From assembly GCA_023717585.1 (NCBI GenBank), contig JAMQPJ010000512.1:1-13950 (forward strand): 13,950 nt of DNA. The letters run 5' to 3'. Under the pieces are notes generated by a model. That model made no database searches. It worked only from the letters and a program-made list of their open reading frames with translations, and had not been told where the DNA came from. The position numbers were made by a program, and so were the translations under genes. This stretch comes from Thermoanaerobaculia bacterium (lineage in GTDB: Bacteria; Acidobacteriota; Thermoanaerobaculia; UBA5066). Shown here one piece after another: positions 7,511 through 13,819 of this stretch. The stretch's first letter is position 1. Every line of letters starts with the position of its first letter.

Positions 7511-8005
7511 ATGTCGGATTTCATTCTCTTTGACGAGGAGTTTCATCAGATCAAGGACGTCATCGGACGTCTGAAGGCGGACGCCCAGGCAAAAGTCGTC
7601 TTCATCGTCGACAAGAACGGGCAGCAGATCGCCGCCCAGGGCGAGATGGAATCCCTCGACACGACGTCGCTCGCGTCCCTGACGGCCGGCAACGTCGCCG
7701 CGACGGACGGCCTCGCGCGGCTCATCGGCGAGAAGGAATTCCCGGTGCTCTTCCACGAGGGCGAGCGCGACAACGTCTACATCTCGATCGTGGGGCAGCG
7801 CGTCATCCTCGTCGTCATCTTCGACGAGCGGTCGTCCCTCGGCCTCGTGCGCCTTCGGGTGCGCAAGGCGAACGGCGAGCTCGAGCGCATCTTCGAGACG
7901 ATCCAGAAGAAAGTCGAGAGCGAGAAGACACGCCGCCAGGAGGGCTACGACTCGCCCTTCGCCGAGATCACCGACGAAGACATCGACAGCCTCTTCCGCG
8001 AATAG
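7511..8005 (+). CDS. mglB: MglB-like Roadblock/LC7 domain protein
   Basis: A 164-residue Roadblock/LC7 protein. The core, about residues 8-120, has the characteristic FIVDKNGQQIAAQG strand-turn (31-44), LTAGNVAATDGLARLIG and the hydrophobic strands NVYISIVGQRVILVVIFDE. In Myxococcus and Thermus, MglB dimers act as GTPase-activating protein for MglA and define the lagging cell pole. The C-terminal tail, about 140-164, is long and acidic (ITDEDIDSLFRE); MglB C-terminal helices are known to modulate MglA nucleotide exchange. Start at ATG 7511, 27 bases after recR, with only a weak GAG Shine-Dalgarno site. mglA follows after 5 bases, which strongly supports the MglB assignment over other Roadblock proteins. 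Confidence 0.88.
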   Translation: MSDFILFDEEFHQIKDVIGRLKADAQAKVVFIVDKNGQQIAAQGEMESLDTTSLASLTAGNVAATDGLARLIGEKEFPVLFHEGERDNVYISIVGQRVILVVIFDERSSLGLVRLRVRKANGELERIFETIQKKVESEKTRRQEGYDSPFAEITDEDIDSLFRE

Positions 8006-8010
8006 CCGCC

Positions 8011-8595
8011 ATGACGTTCATCAACTACGCCGCCCGCGAGATCAACTGCAAGATCGTGTACTACGGTCCGGGTCTGTGCGGGAAGACGACGAATCTCCAG
8101 TACATCTACGACCGCACGAACCCGGCGGCCAAGGGCAAGCTCATCTCCTTGGCCACGGAAACCGACCGGACGCTTTTCTTCGACTTCCTCCCGCTGGACC
8201 TCGGCACGGTGCGCGGCTTCAAGACGCGCTTCCACCTCTACACGGTGCCCGGGCAGGTCTTCTACGACGCGAGCCGCAAGCTGATCCTGAAGGGCGTCGA
8301 CGGCGTCGTGTTCGTGGCCGACTCGCAGGAAGCGCGCCTGGACGCGAACGTGGAGTCGCTCCAGAACCTCGAGAAGAACCTGATGGACCACGGCTTCGAC
8401 CTGCAGGCGATTCCCTACGTCCTTCAGCTCAACAAGCGCGACCTGCCCACGGCGCTGCCCGCGGACGAGCTCTATCGGCAGCTCAACTTCAAGGGCGAGC
8501 CCACGTTCGAGGCCAGCGCTCCGAACGGGCTGGGCGTGTTCGACACGCTCAAGGCCGTGGCGAAGCAGGTGCTGATGGAGCTCAGGAAGAAGTAG
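8011..8595 (+). CDS. mglA: MglA, Ras-like small GTPase for cell polarity/gliding motility
   Basis: A 194-residue prokaryotic Ras-like GTPase of full family length. P-loop GPGLCGKTT is at 19-27. Arg53 in TDRTLFFDFLP is at the position of the intrinsic arginine finger of MglA. The atypical switch II motif TVPGQ (78-82) has Thr78 and Gln82 as in Myxococcus MglA, NKRD (141-144) is the G4 motif, and EASAPNG (167-173) is the G5 region. It would cycle between GTP-bound polar and GDP-bound cytosolic states under MglB and set front-rear polarity for gliding or type IV pili. ATG at 8011, 5 bases after mglB. All catalytic residues look intact, so it should be active. No motility machinery genes are in this window. 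Confidence 0.94.
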   Translation: MTFINYAAREINCKIVYYGPGLCGKTTNLQYIYDRTNPAAKGKLISLATETDRTLFFDFLPLDLGTVRGFKTRFHLYTVPGQVFYDASRKLILKGVDGVVFVADSQEARLDANVESLQNLEKNLMDHGFDLQAIPYVLQLNKRDLPTALPADELYRQLNFKGEPTFEASAPNGLGVFDTLKAVAKQVLMELRKK

Positions 8596-8609
8596 CGTCG
8601 GGCGGGGCT

Positions 8610-8822
8610 GTGGTCAAGACCAAGAGATCCGGACGCCGCGGGAAAGACGACACGGCGGTCGTGGCGGCTCCCGCTGTGGATCAGCATCGCAAGCTCCGCG
8701 CCGCTGGCCCGGAAGATGGCCTGGCAGGGCTTGCCGGAGGATGGAGGGGCTCCGATGCCCTCGCCAAAGAGCTCGCGTCCCTGAAGCGCTCGCGCCCTCG
8801 CCGCGTTGTTCGGCTGCACTGA
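8610..8822 (+). CDS. Small ORF, possible antitoxin C-terminal remnant
   Basis: The 245 bases between mglA and the antitoxin gene hold one weak candidate, a GTG-started ORF of 70 residues. Its N-terminal half is basic and without recognisable fold. Its C-terminal part, PEDGLAGLAGGWRGSDALAK, followed by a basic tail, resembles the tails of some antitoxins encoded before PIN toxins. It has no DNA-binding domain and no Shine-Dalgarno site, so if the resemblance is real it is probably decayed. It points towards the PIN remnant at 9099-9252, which could have been its partner before the minus-strand antitoxin gene came between them. It may equally be a chance open frame in GC-rich DNA. Confidence 0.3.
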   Translation: MVKTKRSGRRGKDDTAVVAAPAVDQHRKLRAAGPEDGLAGLAGGWRGSDALAKELASLKRSRPRRVVRLH

Positions 8823-8839
8823 ACCCCGGTGCCGTTTCA

Positions 8840-9070
8840 TCACCAGGAGTTGCGCTCGCGATCAATCCACTTCTGGATGTTCTTGCCCTTCCAGGTGCCG
8901 GCCCCGAGCCCCTTGAGATCGTCGACGGTGTACTTTGGCGCCGGACGGATCATTGCTTCGAGGAGGAGCATCGTGACTTCGCCGCTCAGAGAACGGTGAT
9001 TCTTCTTCGCCCGCACTTTGAGTTTTCGATAAAGGCCATCCGGGAAGTTCTTGACGTTGAGGGTGGCCAT
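8840..9070 (-). CDS. FitA-like ribbon-helix-helix antitoxin (orphan)
   Basis: A 76-residue protein starting MATLNVKNFPDGLYRKLKVR, a classical FitA/plasmid-stability ribbon-helix-helix domain: a beta strand (2-8) that contacts DNA, then two helices with SLSGEVTMLLLEAM. The tail DDLKGLGAGTWKG...WIDRERNSW is the toxin-binding extension typical of this antitoxin class. The start at 9070 is fixed by a GGAGG Shine-Dalgarno site at 9081-9077, six bases upstream, although the frame is open farther to 9094. Such antitoxins are normally followed by a PIN toxin gene on the same strand. Here the 240 bases downstream contain no PIN start (no D-T/S-(N/C) motif), so it is an orphan. Its upstream flank runs into an antisense PIN fragment. 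Confidence 0.8.
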   Translation of the reverse strand: MATLNVKNFPDGLYRKLKVRAKKNHRSLSGEVTMLLLEAMIRPAPKYTVDDLKGLGAGTWKGKNIQKWIDRERNSW

Positions 9071-9089
9071 GGCGTTCCTCCAAAACGCC
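9071..9089 (-). promoter_or_regulatory. RBS within inverted repeat upstream of FitA-like antitoxin
   Basis: GGCGTT (9071-9076) and AACGCC (9084-9089) are a perfect 6-base inverted repeat whose 7-base loop contains the GGAGG ribosome-binding site. It may be an operator for the ribbon-helix-helix protein or an mRNA hairpin presenting the site in its loop. TAGAGT at 9098-9093 is a possible -10. Confidence 0.45.
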
Positions 9090-9098
9090 TCCACTCTA

Positions 9099-9252
9099 CC
9101 TCCCTCGGCTCTCCGGACGGACGCTGGATGCGATCCACATTGCGTCGGCGCTTTCTCTGGGAGCGGACCTTCTCGCCTTCGTCACGTACGACGACCGCCA
9201 GCGGGACGTCGCACGCAAGGCCGGTCTTCTGCTCGTGCAGCCTGGAGCGTGA
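9099..9252 (+). pseudogene. C-terminal fragment of PIN-domain (VapC-type) toxin, frameshifted
   Basis: Frame 9118-9252 encodes RTLDAIHIASALSLGADLLA then FVTYDDRQRDVARKAGLLLV and QPGA before TGA. This is the last third of a PIN ribonuclease, with the conserved D-x-x-H/A-x-A helix and the TYDDR strand carrying the last acidic residues. Upstream, the matching frame is shifted: PPSALRT (9099-9119) continues correctly only if one copy of the tandem GACG (9116-9119, 9120-9123) is removed. So a 4-base duplication broke the gene. Everything N-terminal, including the first catalytic Asp, has been lost; the antisense antitoxin gene occupies that place. It is a dead remnant. The homologous part could begin slightly before 9099. 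Confidence 0.72.
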
Positions 9253-9290
9253 TCACATGCTGGATCTGCCTTGGCCTCCGGGACTTCGGT

Positions 9291-9328
9291 GGCCGAGGGC
9301 GGCGCCGCGCGGTACAGCGCCCTCGGCC
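9291..9328 (-). terminator. GC-rich hairpin overlapping the helicase stop codon
   Basis: GGCCGAGGGCG (9291-9301) and CGCCCTCGGCC (9318-9328) form a perfect 11-pair stem with a 16-base loop. On the minus strand it begins at the last base of the helicase TAG stop codon (9330-9328). No T tract follows on either strand, so it is a hairpin consistent with termination or 3'-end protection rather than a canonical intrinsic terminator. Confidence 0.4.
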
Positions 9329-12300
9329 TAACTCGCCGCAACCCGTGCGTCTTTGAAGAAACCGGCAGGCATGGGGCGGTACAGCCGCCATGTGATGTTC
9401 ATGGGTCTATCTCCGTGATGCTCCCGGTACTTTACGGGGCCGAGGAAGGTATAGGCCCTCTGATCTTTCGTCTTGCGAACAAACAGAAGCACGTGCGAGC
9501 CGAGTGCCTCATGGTTGATGTAGCGCTGACCCGTAACGCCCCCTTCGCGAGTCGAGTGTTGGGATTGCCAGTGGAAGAGCTCGGGCGAAATCGCATAGTC
9601 GAGGTAGCGCGTGTTCAGGGAATAGTGCTTGGGGTCCTTCTCGAGAGTGACGAAGAAGACATCACACTTGTGCGTTCGGTCCCACAGAGCTCCGGCCTGC
9701 GTCTTGAAGCGCCTTTCGAGAGACGAACGACCGAGAGCCGCGAGGATCTCCTCGAGGGAGTAGCGGGAGTGAAGGGACAGGGGAGCGTGGTCGCCCAGGT
9801 CCAGAACGTCCTCCAAGGGCGTCGTGACGTGCATGAGCCCGGCCTCAAGGAGGCTCACGAGTTCAAGCGCTTCCGCGTGGATGTCCGCGTTGGCCGAAAG
9901 ACGCTCAAGCATCTCCGTAATGCTCGTCGGAGCCTCCGATCCGAAGAGTGTGAACGCGAGTCCGGTGAGTGTCCGGGTCTCGCGGTCGGAGAATCCCCGG
10001 GCACTTGCCAGGGTTGTGCCAAGCGCGGATCGGAAAATCTCAAACCAACGGGGATCGTCGACGTGCAAGAGCCTCTCCAGGCCGCGGCCGAGCGCTTCGT
10101 TCTCGGGGCCCGTCGCGGGAGTGGGCAGCCCGGCTTCCCTCCTCAGCGCCATCCACGTTCGGCCATTCCTGTAGATGCGCTCAAGCTCAACGTCGGCCTC
10201 AACCAGGAACTCCTGAAGGGTGACGTCGCTGCCGAGGTCTTGCAAGGCCGTTACAAGGCTCTGGAATGTCGAGCCAATCGCGCTGGCGACGTTCTTCAGC
10301 ACGATGTCTCGGGCGACGCGGTCGAGCTGCATTGAACAGCCGCCTGGGAGGTATGGGAAGTCTTCCCGGATCTGTCGCGTGACACCTGTTCCAGAACCGC
10401 GCAGGAGAGCGCGGTAACGAGCATCGAATCGGAATTTCCGATGCTGCACACCGATGAAGTCGAGGACCGTCAGGCAGTCTTTTCCTTCGGCGCGGCGGAG
10501 GCCGCGCCCGAGCTGCTGGAGAAAGATCGTTGCGCTCTCGGTTGGCCGAAGGAAAAGCACGGTGTCAATCTCGGGGACGTCAATCCCTTCATTGAAGAGG
10601 TCCACCGCGAAGAGAACTCTGATGTCGCCCGACTTCAGACGCTGGAGAGCGTTTCGCCGTTCGTCTTCTCGAGAATTCGTGGAGACGGCAAGCGCGGGAA
10701 TGCCCGCGTCGTTGAACTTGCGAGCCATGAATTCCGCATGAGAAATCGTCACGCAGAACCCGAGGGCACGCATGCTCCTCATGTCTGCGTGTTTCTCCGC
10801 GACCTCGCGGATCACGAGGCGAGCCCGGGCGTCGTCCGAGGTGTAGACGCGCGCAAGTGCGTCTGGGTCATACCCCTTGAGAGCCCACGGAACGTGTGAG
10901 ATGTCCGTATTGTCGTGGAGACCGAAGTACTGGAAGGGACAGAGGAGGCCCGCTTCGAGAGCGTCCCAGAGCCTGAGCTCGGAAGCGAAGCGGCCGTCGA
11001 AACGGGCCAGAATATCGCGCTCGTCCGCGCGCTCGGGAGTTGCCGTGAGACCGAGCAGCTCGTCCGGTTCGAGTCGATCGAGCAACGCTCGGTACGTTGC
11101 CGCCTCCGCGTGGTGGAACTCGTCGACGATGACGATCTTGAAGTGCTTCGGCGGGATCGACTCGAGATTTCTCGAAAGCGACTGAATTGAGGCGAAGACG
11201 TGCTTGTATTCGATGGGCTTCCTGCCTTCGAAGAGCTCTTCACCGAAGTTGGCGTCATGCAGCACGGCACGAAACGTCCGGAGGCTCTGCTCGAGGATTT
11301 CCCGTCGATGTGCGACGAAGAGAAGAGTTGGCCGATTTCCATCCTTCGACAGTCGCCGGTAGTCCAGCGCCGCCACGACGGTCTTTCCGGTGCCGGTCGC
11401 CGCGACGACGAGATTGCGGTGTTTGCCGTGAATCTCGCGCTCGGCCTGGAGCCGCTCGAGGATCTCGACCTGGTGGGGGAAGGGATGAACGTCGAGCCCC
11501 AGGAAGACGATCTGCGAGCCCCGTCGGCCAGCCGCGATCGCGTCCTCGAACTTCGTCGGGTCGTAGTCCTCGAAGGAGGGGTCGGCCCAGTAGGACTCGA
11601 ATGTCGCGCGGAACTTGTCCACGAGGGCAGGCGTTTCCGCCTCCGAGATCCGAACGTTCCATTCGACGCCTTCCGACATCGCGGTGTGCGTGAGGTTCGA
11701 TGATCCGACGTACGCCGTGGAGTAGCCCGAGTCGCGCTGGAAGAGCCAGGCCTTCGCGTGAAGCCGTGTCGCCTGCGTCTCGTAGGAGACCTTTACTTGA
11801 GCCCCTAGCTCAACGAGGCGGTCGAGAGCCCTTCGCTCGGTGGATCCCGTGTACACAGTTGTGAGCACTCGAAGAGGCCTGCCTCGTTCCCGGAATCGCC
11901 GGATCTGGTTGTCGATGACCCGGATACCGTGCCAGCGAATGAACGCACAGACCAGATCAATGCGGTCGGCCGACGGAATCTCGGCGGCGATCGAGTGCCC
12001 GATTCGGGGTTCGCCTCTCGCGTTTACGAGCAGGTCGCTGGAAGTGAGCGGAATCTCGGGTCGTGTGATCGCCGGTGGGCCCGCGGGACCCGCCTCTGCC
12101 TGTACGAGGGCGCCCAAAACGACGGGCGGCTCCACGAGTGAGTCGTCTTCGTCGGTGCTCTCCGGGTCAAGGGCGTTGAGGGCCGCGTGGACGCGACTGG
12201 CGACTTCGACCTGTCGCTCGGTGGTCTCGTCGTTGCTCCTAGCCGCGAGAGTCCGGGTAAGAAGCCGGAGGAGATGCCTGGCGAGAAGCGCTTTCGCTTC

Positions 12301-12414
12301 GCCGACGCTTGGAGTCGTCCTCAGGGCGGAGAATCCGCGGGCCTCAAGTTCGGTGAGTTCACGAGCTAGCCCTCGTGTGAGTAGTTCCTCGTAGAGCCCC
12401 GGGGGGCGCTTCAT
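9328..12414 (-). CDS. PLD-like nuclease / SF2 helicase / DUF3427 protein
   Basis: A 1028-residue multidomain protein. An N-terminal helical region starts LYEELLTRGLA. A phospholipase-D-like domain (about 125-285) has HAK (219-221) and GSSN (237-240). An SF2 helicase core has Walker A ATGTGKT (339-345), motif II DEFH (431-434), TATP (457-460), a second RecA domain with FNEGIDVPEIDTVL, and motif VI QQLGRGLRR (633-641). A DUF3427 C-terminal region (about 690-1025) contains LFHWQSQ and GDRPMNITWRLYR. The PLD motif has H and K but no Asp at the usual four-residue spacing; the nearest is Asp228. Proteins with this architecture occur in bacterial accessory regions and are suspected of acting on foreign DNA; that role is inferred here. 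The frame is intact. The ATG lies 6 bases after the asparaginase stop, with no clear Shine-Dalgarno site. Base composition is lower in GC than its neighbours, suggesting transfer. Confidence 0.9.
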   Translation of the reverse strand: MKRPPGLYEELLTRGLARELTELEARGFSALRTTPSVGEAKALLARHLLRLLTRTLAARSNDETTERQVEVASRVHAALNALDPESTDEDDSLVEPPVVLGALVQAEAGPAGPPAITRPEIPLTSSDLLVNARGEPRIGHSIAAEIPSADRIDLVCAFIRWHGIRVIDNQIRRFRERGRPLRVLTTVYTGSTERRALDRLVELGAQVKVSYETQATRLHAKAWLFQRDSGYSTAYVGSSNLTHTAMSEGVEWNVRISEAETPALVDKFRATFESYWADPSFEDYDPTKFEDAIAAGRRGSQIVFLGLDVHPFPHQVEILERLQAEREIHGKHRNLVVAATGTGKTVVAALDYRRLSKDGNRPTLLFVAHRREILEQSLRTFRAVLHDANFGEELFEGRKPIEYKHVFASIQSLSRNLESIPPKHFKIVIVDEFHHAEAATYRALLDRLEPDELLGLTATPERADERDILARFDGRFASELRLWDALEAGLLCPFQYFGLHDNTDISHVPWALKGYDPDALARVYTSDDARARLVIREVAEKHADMRSMRALGFCVTISHAEFMARKFNDAGIPALAVSTNSREDERRNALQRLKSGDIRVLFAVDLFNEGIDVPEIDTVLFLRPTESATIFLQQLGRGLRRAEGKDCLTVLDFIGVQHRKFRFDARYRALLRGSGTGVTRQIREDFPYLPGGCSMQLDRVARDIVLKNVASAIGSTFQSLVTALQDLGSDVTLQEFLVEADVELERIYRNGRTWMALRREAGLPTPATGPENEALGRGLERLLHVDDPRWFEIFRSALGTTLASARGFSDRETRTLTGLAFTLFGSEAPTSITEMLERLSANADIHAEALELVSLLEAGLMHVTTPLEDVLDLGDHAPLSLHSRYSLEEILAALGRSSLERRFKTQAGALWDRTHKCDVFFVTLEKDPKHYSLNTRYLDYAISPELFHWQSQHSTREGGVTGQRYINHEALGSHVLLFVRKTKDQRAYTFLGPVKYREHHGDRPMNITWRLYRPMPAGFFKDARVAAS

Positions 12415-12420
12415 TCGATG

Positions 12421-13518
12421 CTACGTGCCCTTCTTGTACAGGTACGCCGACTCCAGCGTCCTCACTCCCTCGTTGTCCCCGACGACGTACTTCGCGCCGC
12501 TCCAGATCGCGGCGGCGGCGGTCCTGCCCTTCGCATCGACCGCATAGAAGCTGACGTTGAACTTCGGGCGGCCCTTTTCGTCGCGGTGGCGGGGAACGTT
12601 GTGGGTTTTCTCGGCAATGCGCTTCAGTGCGAGGAGGCAGGCCTCTTCCGGTGACCTCCCCTGCCGCATGAACTCGACGACCGTGTGCGAGCCGCACGTC
12701 ACGAGGTTCGCCTCGCCGCGGCCGGTCGACCCGCAGGAGCCGACGCCGTTCTCGCTGTACACGCCCGCGCCGACGACGGCCGAGTCGCCGACGCGCCCCG
12801 GCATCTTGAAATAGAGGCCGGACGTCGTCGTGACGCCCACGAGGTCGCCCTTCGCGCTCCGGACGGACATGTGAATCGTGCCCTGCGGCCGGAAGTACTC
12901 GTTGCCGTACTTCCTGATGAACTCCTTGATGTCGGGGTCCTCGGCCTCCCTCCCGGCCTCGATCCAGTCGTCCGTGCCCGAGAGGCGCTCTTTCCAGTAG
13001 AGCCAGATCTTCCGCGTCTTCGACGTGAGGAGGTCCTCGGCGGGAAAGCCGTGCGCGTTCGCGAACTTCTGCGCGCCCGCCCCGACGAGGAAGACCCGGT
13101 CCGTTCGCTCCATGACGAGCTTCGCGACCTTCGACGGGGTCTTGCAACCTTCCAACGCGCCGACGGCGCCGGCGCGCAAGGTGCGGCCGTCCATGACGCA
13201 CGCGTCGAGCTGGACGATGCCGTCCTCGTTCGGGACGCCGCCGTACCCGACGCTCATGTCGTTCGGGTCCAGCTCGTTGATGTTGACGCCGGCGATCGCG
13301 GCGTCGAGCGGGTCGTAACCCTGAATGAGCGCCTGCCGTGCGGCCTTCGTGGCCTCGACGCCGTTCGCGGACGTCACGAGGACGTAGCCGTCGACGGCGG
13401 GAGCCGCGCCGGATGCCGGTGGGGCCTGGCCCTGCAGTTTTTCTTCGAAGGGTGAGAGCGCACTCGCGGCGCCCGCGGCAGCCATGCTCGTGAGGAATCG
13501 TCGTCTGCTTGAAGTCAT
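12421..13518 (-). CDS. Tat-exported N4-(beta-N-acetylglucosaminyl)-L-asparaginase-like Ntn hydrolase
   Basis: A 365-residue Ntn-hydrolase of the glycosylasparaginase/isoaspartyl peptidase family, which removes Asn-linked sugar or beta-aspartyl groups. The start MTSSRRRFLTSMAAAGAASA is a twin-arginine signal (SRRRFL), so the protein is probably exported folded. Family blocks are DPLDAAIAGV (69-78), PNDMSVGYGG (85-94) next to the substrate pocket, GTIHMSV with candidate autoprocessing nucleophile Thr214, GRVGDS (241-246) and GSCGSTGRGE (260-269). The residue before Thr214 is Gly rather than the Asp usual in glycosylasparaginases, and the residue two after it is His instead of Gly. ATG 13518 is chosen because it puts the Tat motif at the N-terminus; an in-frame ATG at 13539 would add only seven residues. 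It is divergent from vapB and lies 6 bases upstream of the helicase gene. Confidence 0.9.
   Translation of the reverse strand: MTSSRRRFLTSMAAAGAASALSPFEEKLQGQAPPASGAAPAVDGYVLVTSANGVEATKAARQALIQGYDPLDAAIAGVNINELDPNDMSVGYGGVPNEDGIVQLDACVMDGRTLRAGAVGALEGCKTPSKVAKLVMERTDRVFLVGAGAQKFANAHGFPAEDLLTSKTRKIWLYWKERLSGTDDWIEAGREAEDPDIKEFIRKYGNEYFRPQGTIHMSVRSAKGDLVGVTTTSGLYFKMPGRVGDSAVVGAGVYSENGVGSCGSTGRGEANLVTCGSHTVVEFMRQGRSPEEACLLALKRIAEKTHNVPRHRDEKGRPKFNVSFYAVDAKGRTAAAAIWSGAKYVVGDNEGVRTLESAYLYKKGT
13434..13458 (+). repeat. Possible fourth copy of the dnaX-linker palindromic repeat
   Basis: TTTTTCTTCGAAGGGTGAGA (part of 13434-13458) shares the TTCTTCGAAGGG core with copy B in dnaX. It falls in the segment just after the Tat signal of the asparaginase, encoding SPFEEKL on the minus strand. 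The match is short and could be chance. Confidence 0.3.
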
Positions 13519-13544
13519 GCCGGAGACGATAGCCGACATTCGTA

Positions 13545-13553
13545 TGGTAGAAT
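13545..13553 (+). promoter_or_regulatory. Extended -10 promoter of vapB, leaderless transcript
   Basis: TGGTAGAAT is an extended -10 element identical in hexamer to the ffs promoter (TGCTAGAAT at 4708-4716). Its predicted start site, about 7-8 bases downstream, coincides with the A of the vapB ATG at 13561. There is no Shine-Dalgarno sequence before that ATG. No clear -35 is seen. Confidence 0.5.
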
Positions 13554-13560
13554 TCATGCC

Positions 13561-13818
13561 ATGAAAACCACCATCGACGCCGCCGGGAGGCTCGTCATTC
13601 CACGGGAGGCCCGCCGCGAAGCGGGACTTGTCGCCGGCACCACGGTGGAAGTCCGTGTCACCGAGGGTCAGGTGATCCTCGAACCCTCGGCTCGGTCCGT
13701 GCGGCTCGTGCGCGAGGGCCGGCTGACCGTGGCCCGAGCCACGGACGGGAAGGGCGGGCCGCGGCTGACCGGTGAGAGTGTCGAGCGCACGCGGACGGCT
13801 CTGAGACGCCGAGGCTGA
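13561..13818 (+). CDS. vapB: SpoVT/AbrB-type antitoxin VapB
   Basis: An 85-residue antitoxin. Residues 1-45 are a swapped-hairpin AbrB domain: MKTTIDAAGRLVIPREARRE, then GLVAGTTVEVRVTEGQVIL. The tail, about 46-85 with LVREGRLTVAR and LTGESVERTRTALR, is the toxin-binding extension found in VapB partners of PIN toxins. As dimers, such proteins bind their own promoter and neutralise VapC. The ATG is fixed by the start of the conserved fold and coincides with the predicted transcription start, implying leaderless expression. vapC follows with a single base between the genes. Confidence 0.9.
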   Translation: MKTTIDAAGRLVIPREARREAGLVAGTTVEVRVTEGQVILEPSARSVRLVREGRLTVARATDGKGGPRLTGESVERTRTALRRRG

Positions 13819-13819
13819 G

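Noticed and set aside
6191..7756. 521-codon minus-strand frame opposite dnaX, recR and mglB
   Set aside because: Antisense to three well supported genes and has no domain signature.
9271..10335. 354-codon plus-strand frame opposite the DUF3427 region
   Set aside because: No domain is seen and the minus-strand helicase frame is continuous with conserved motifs.
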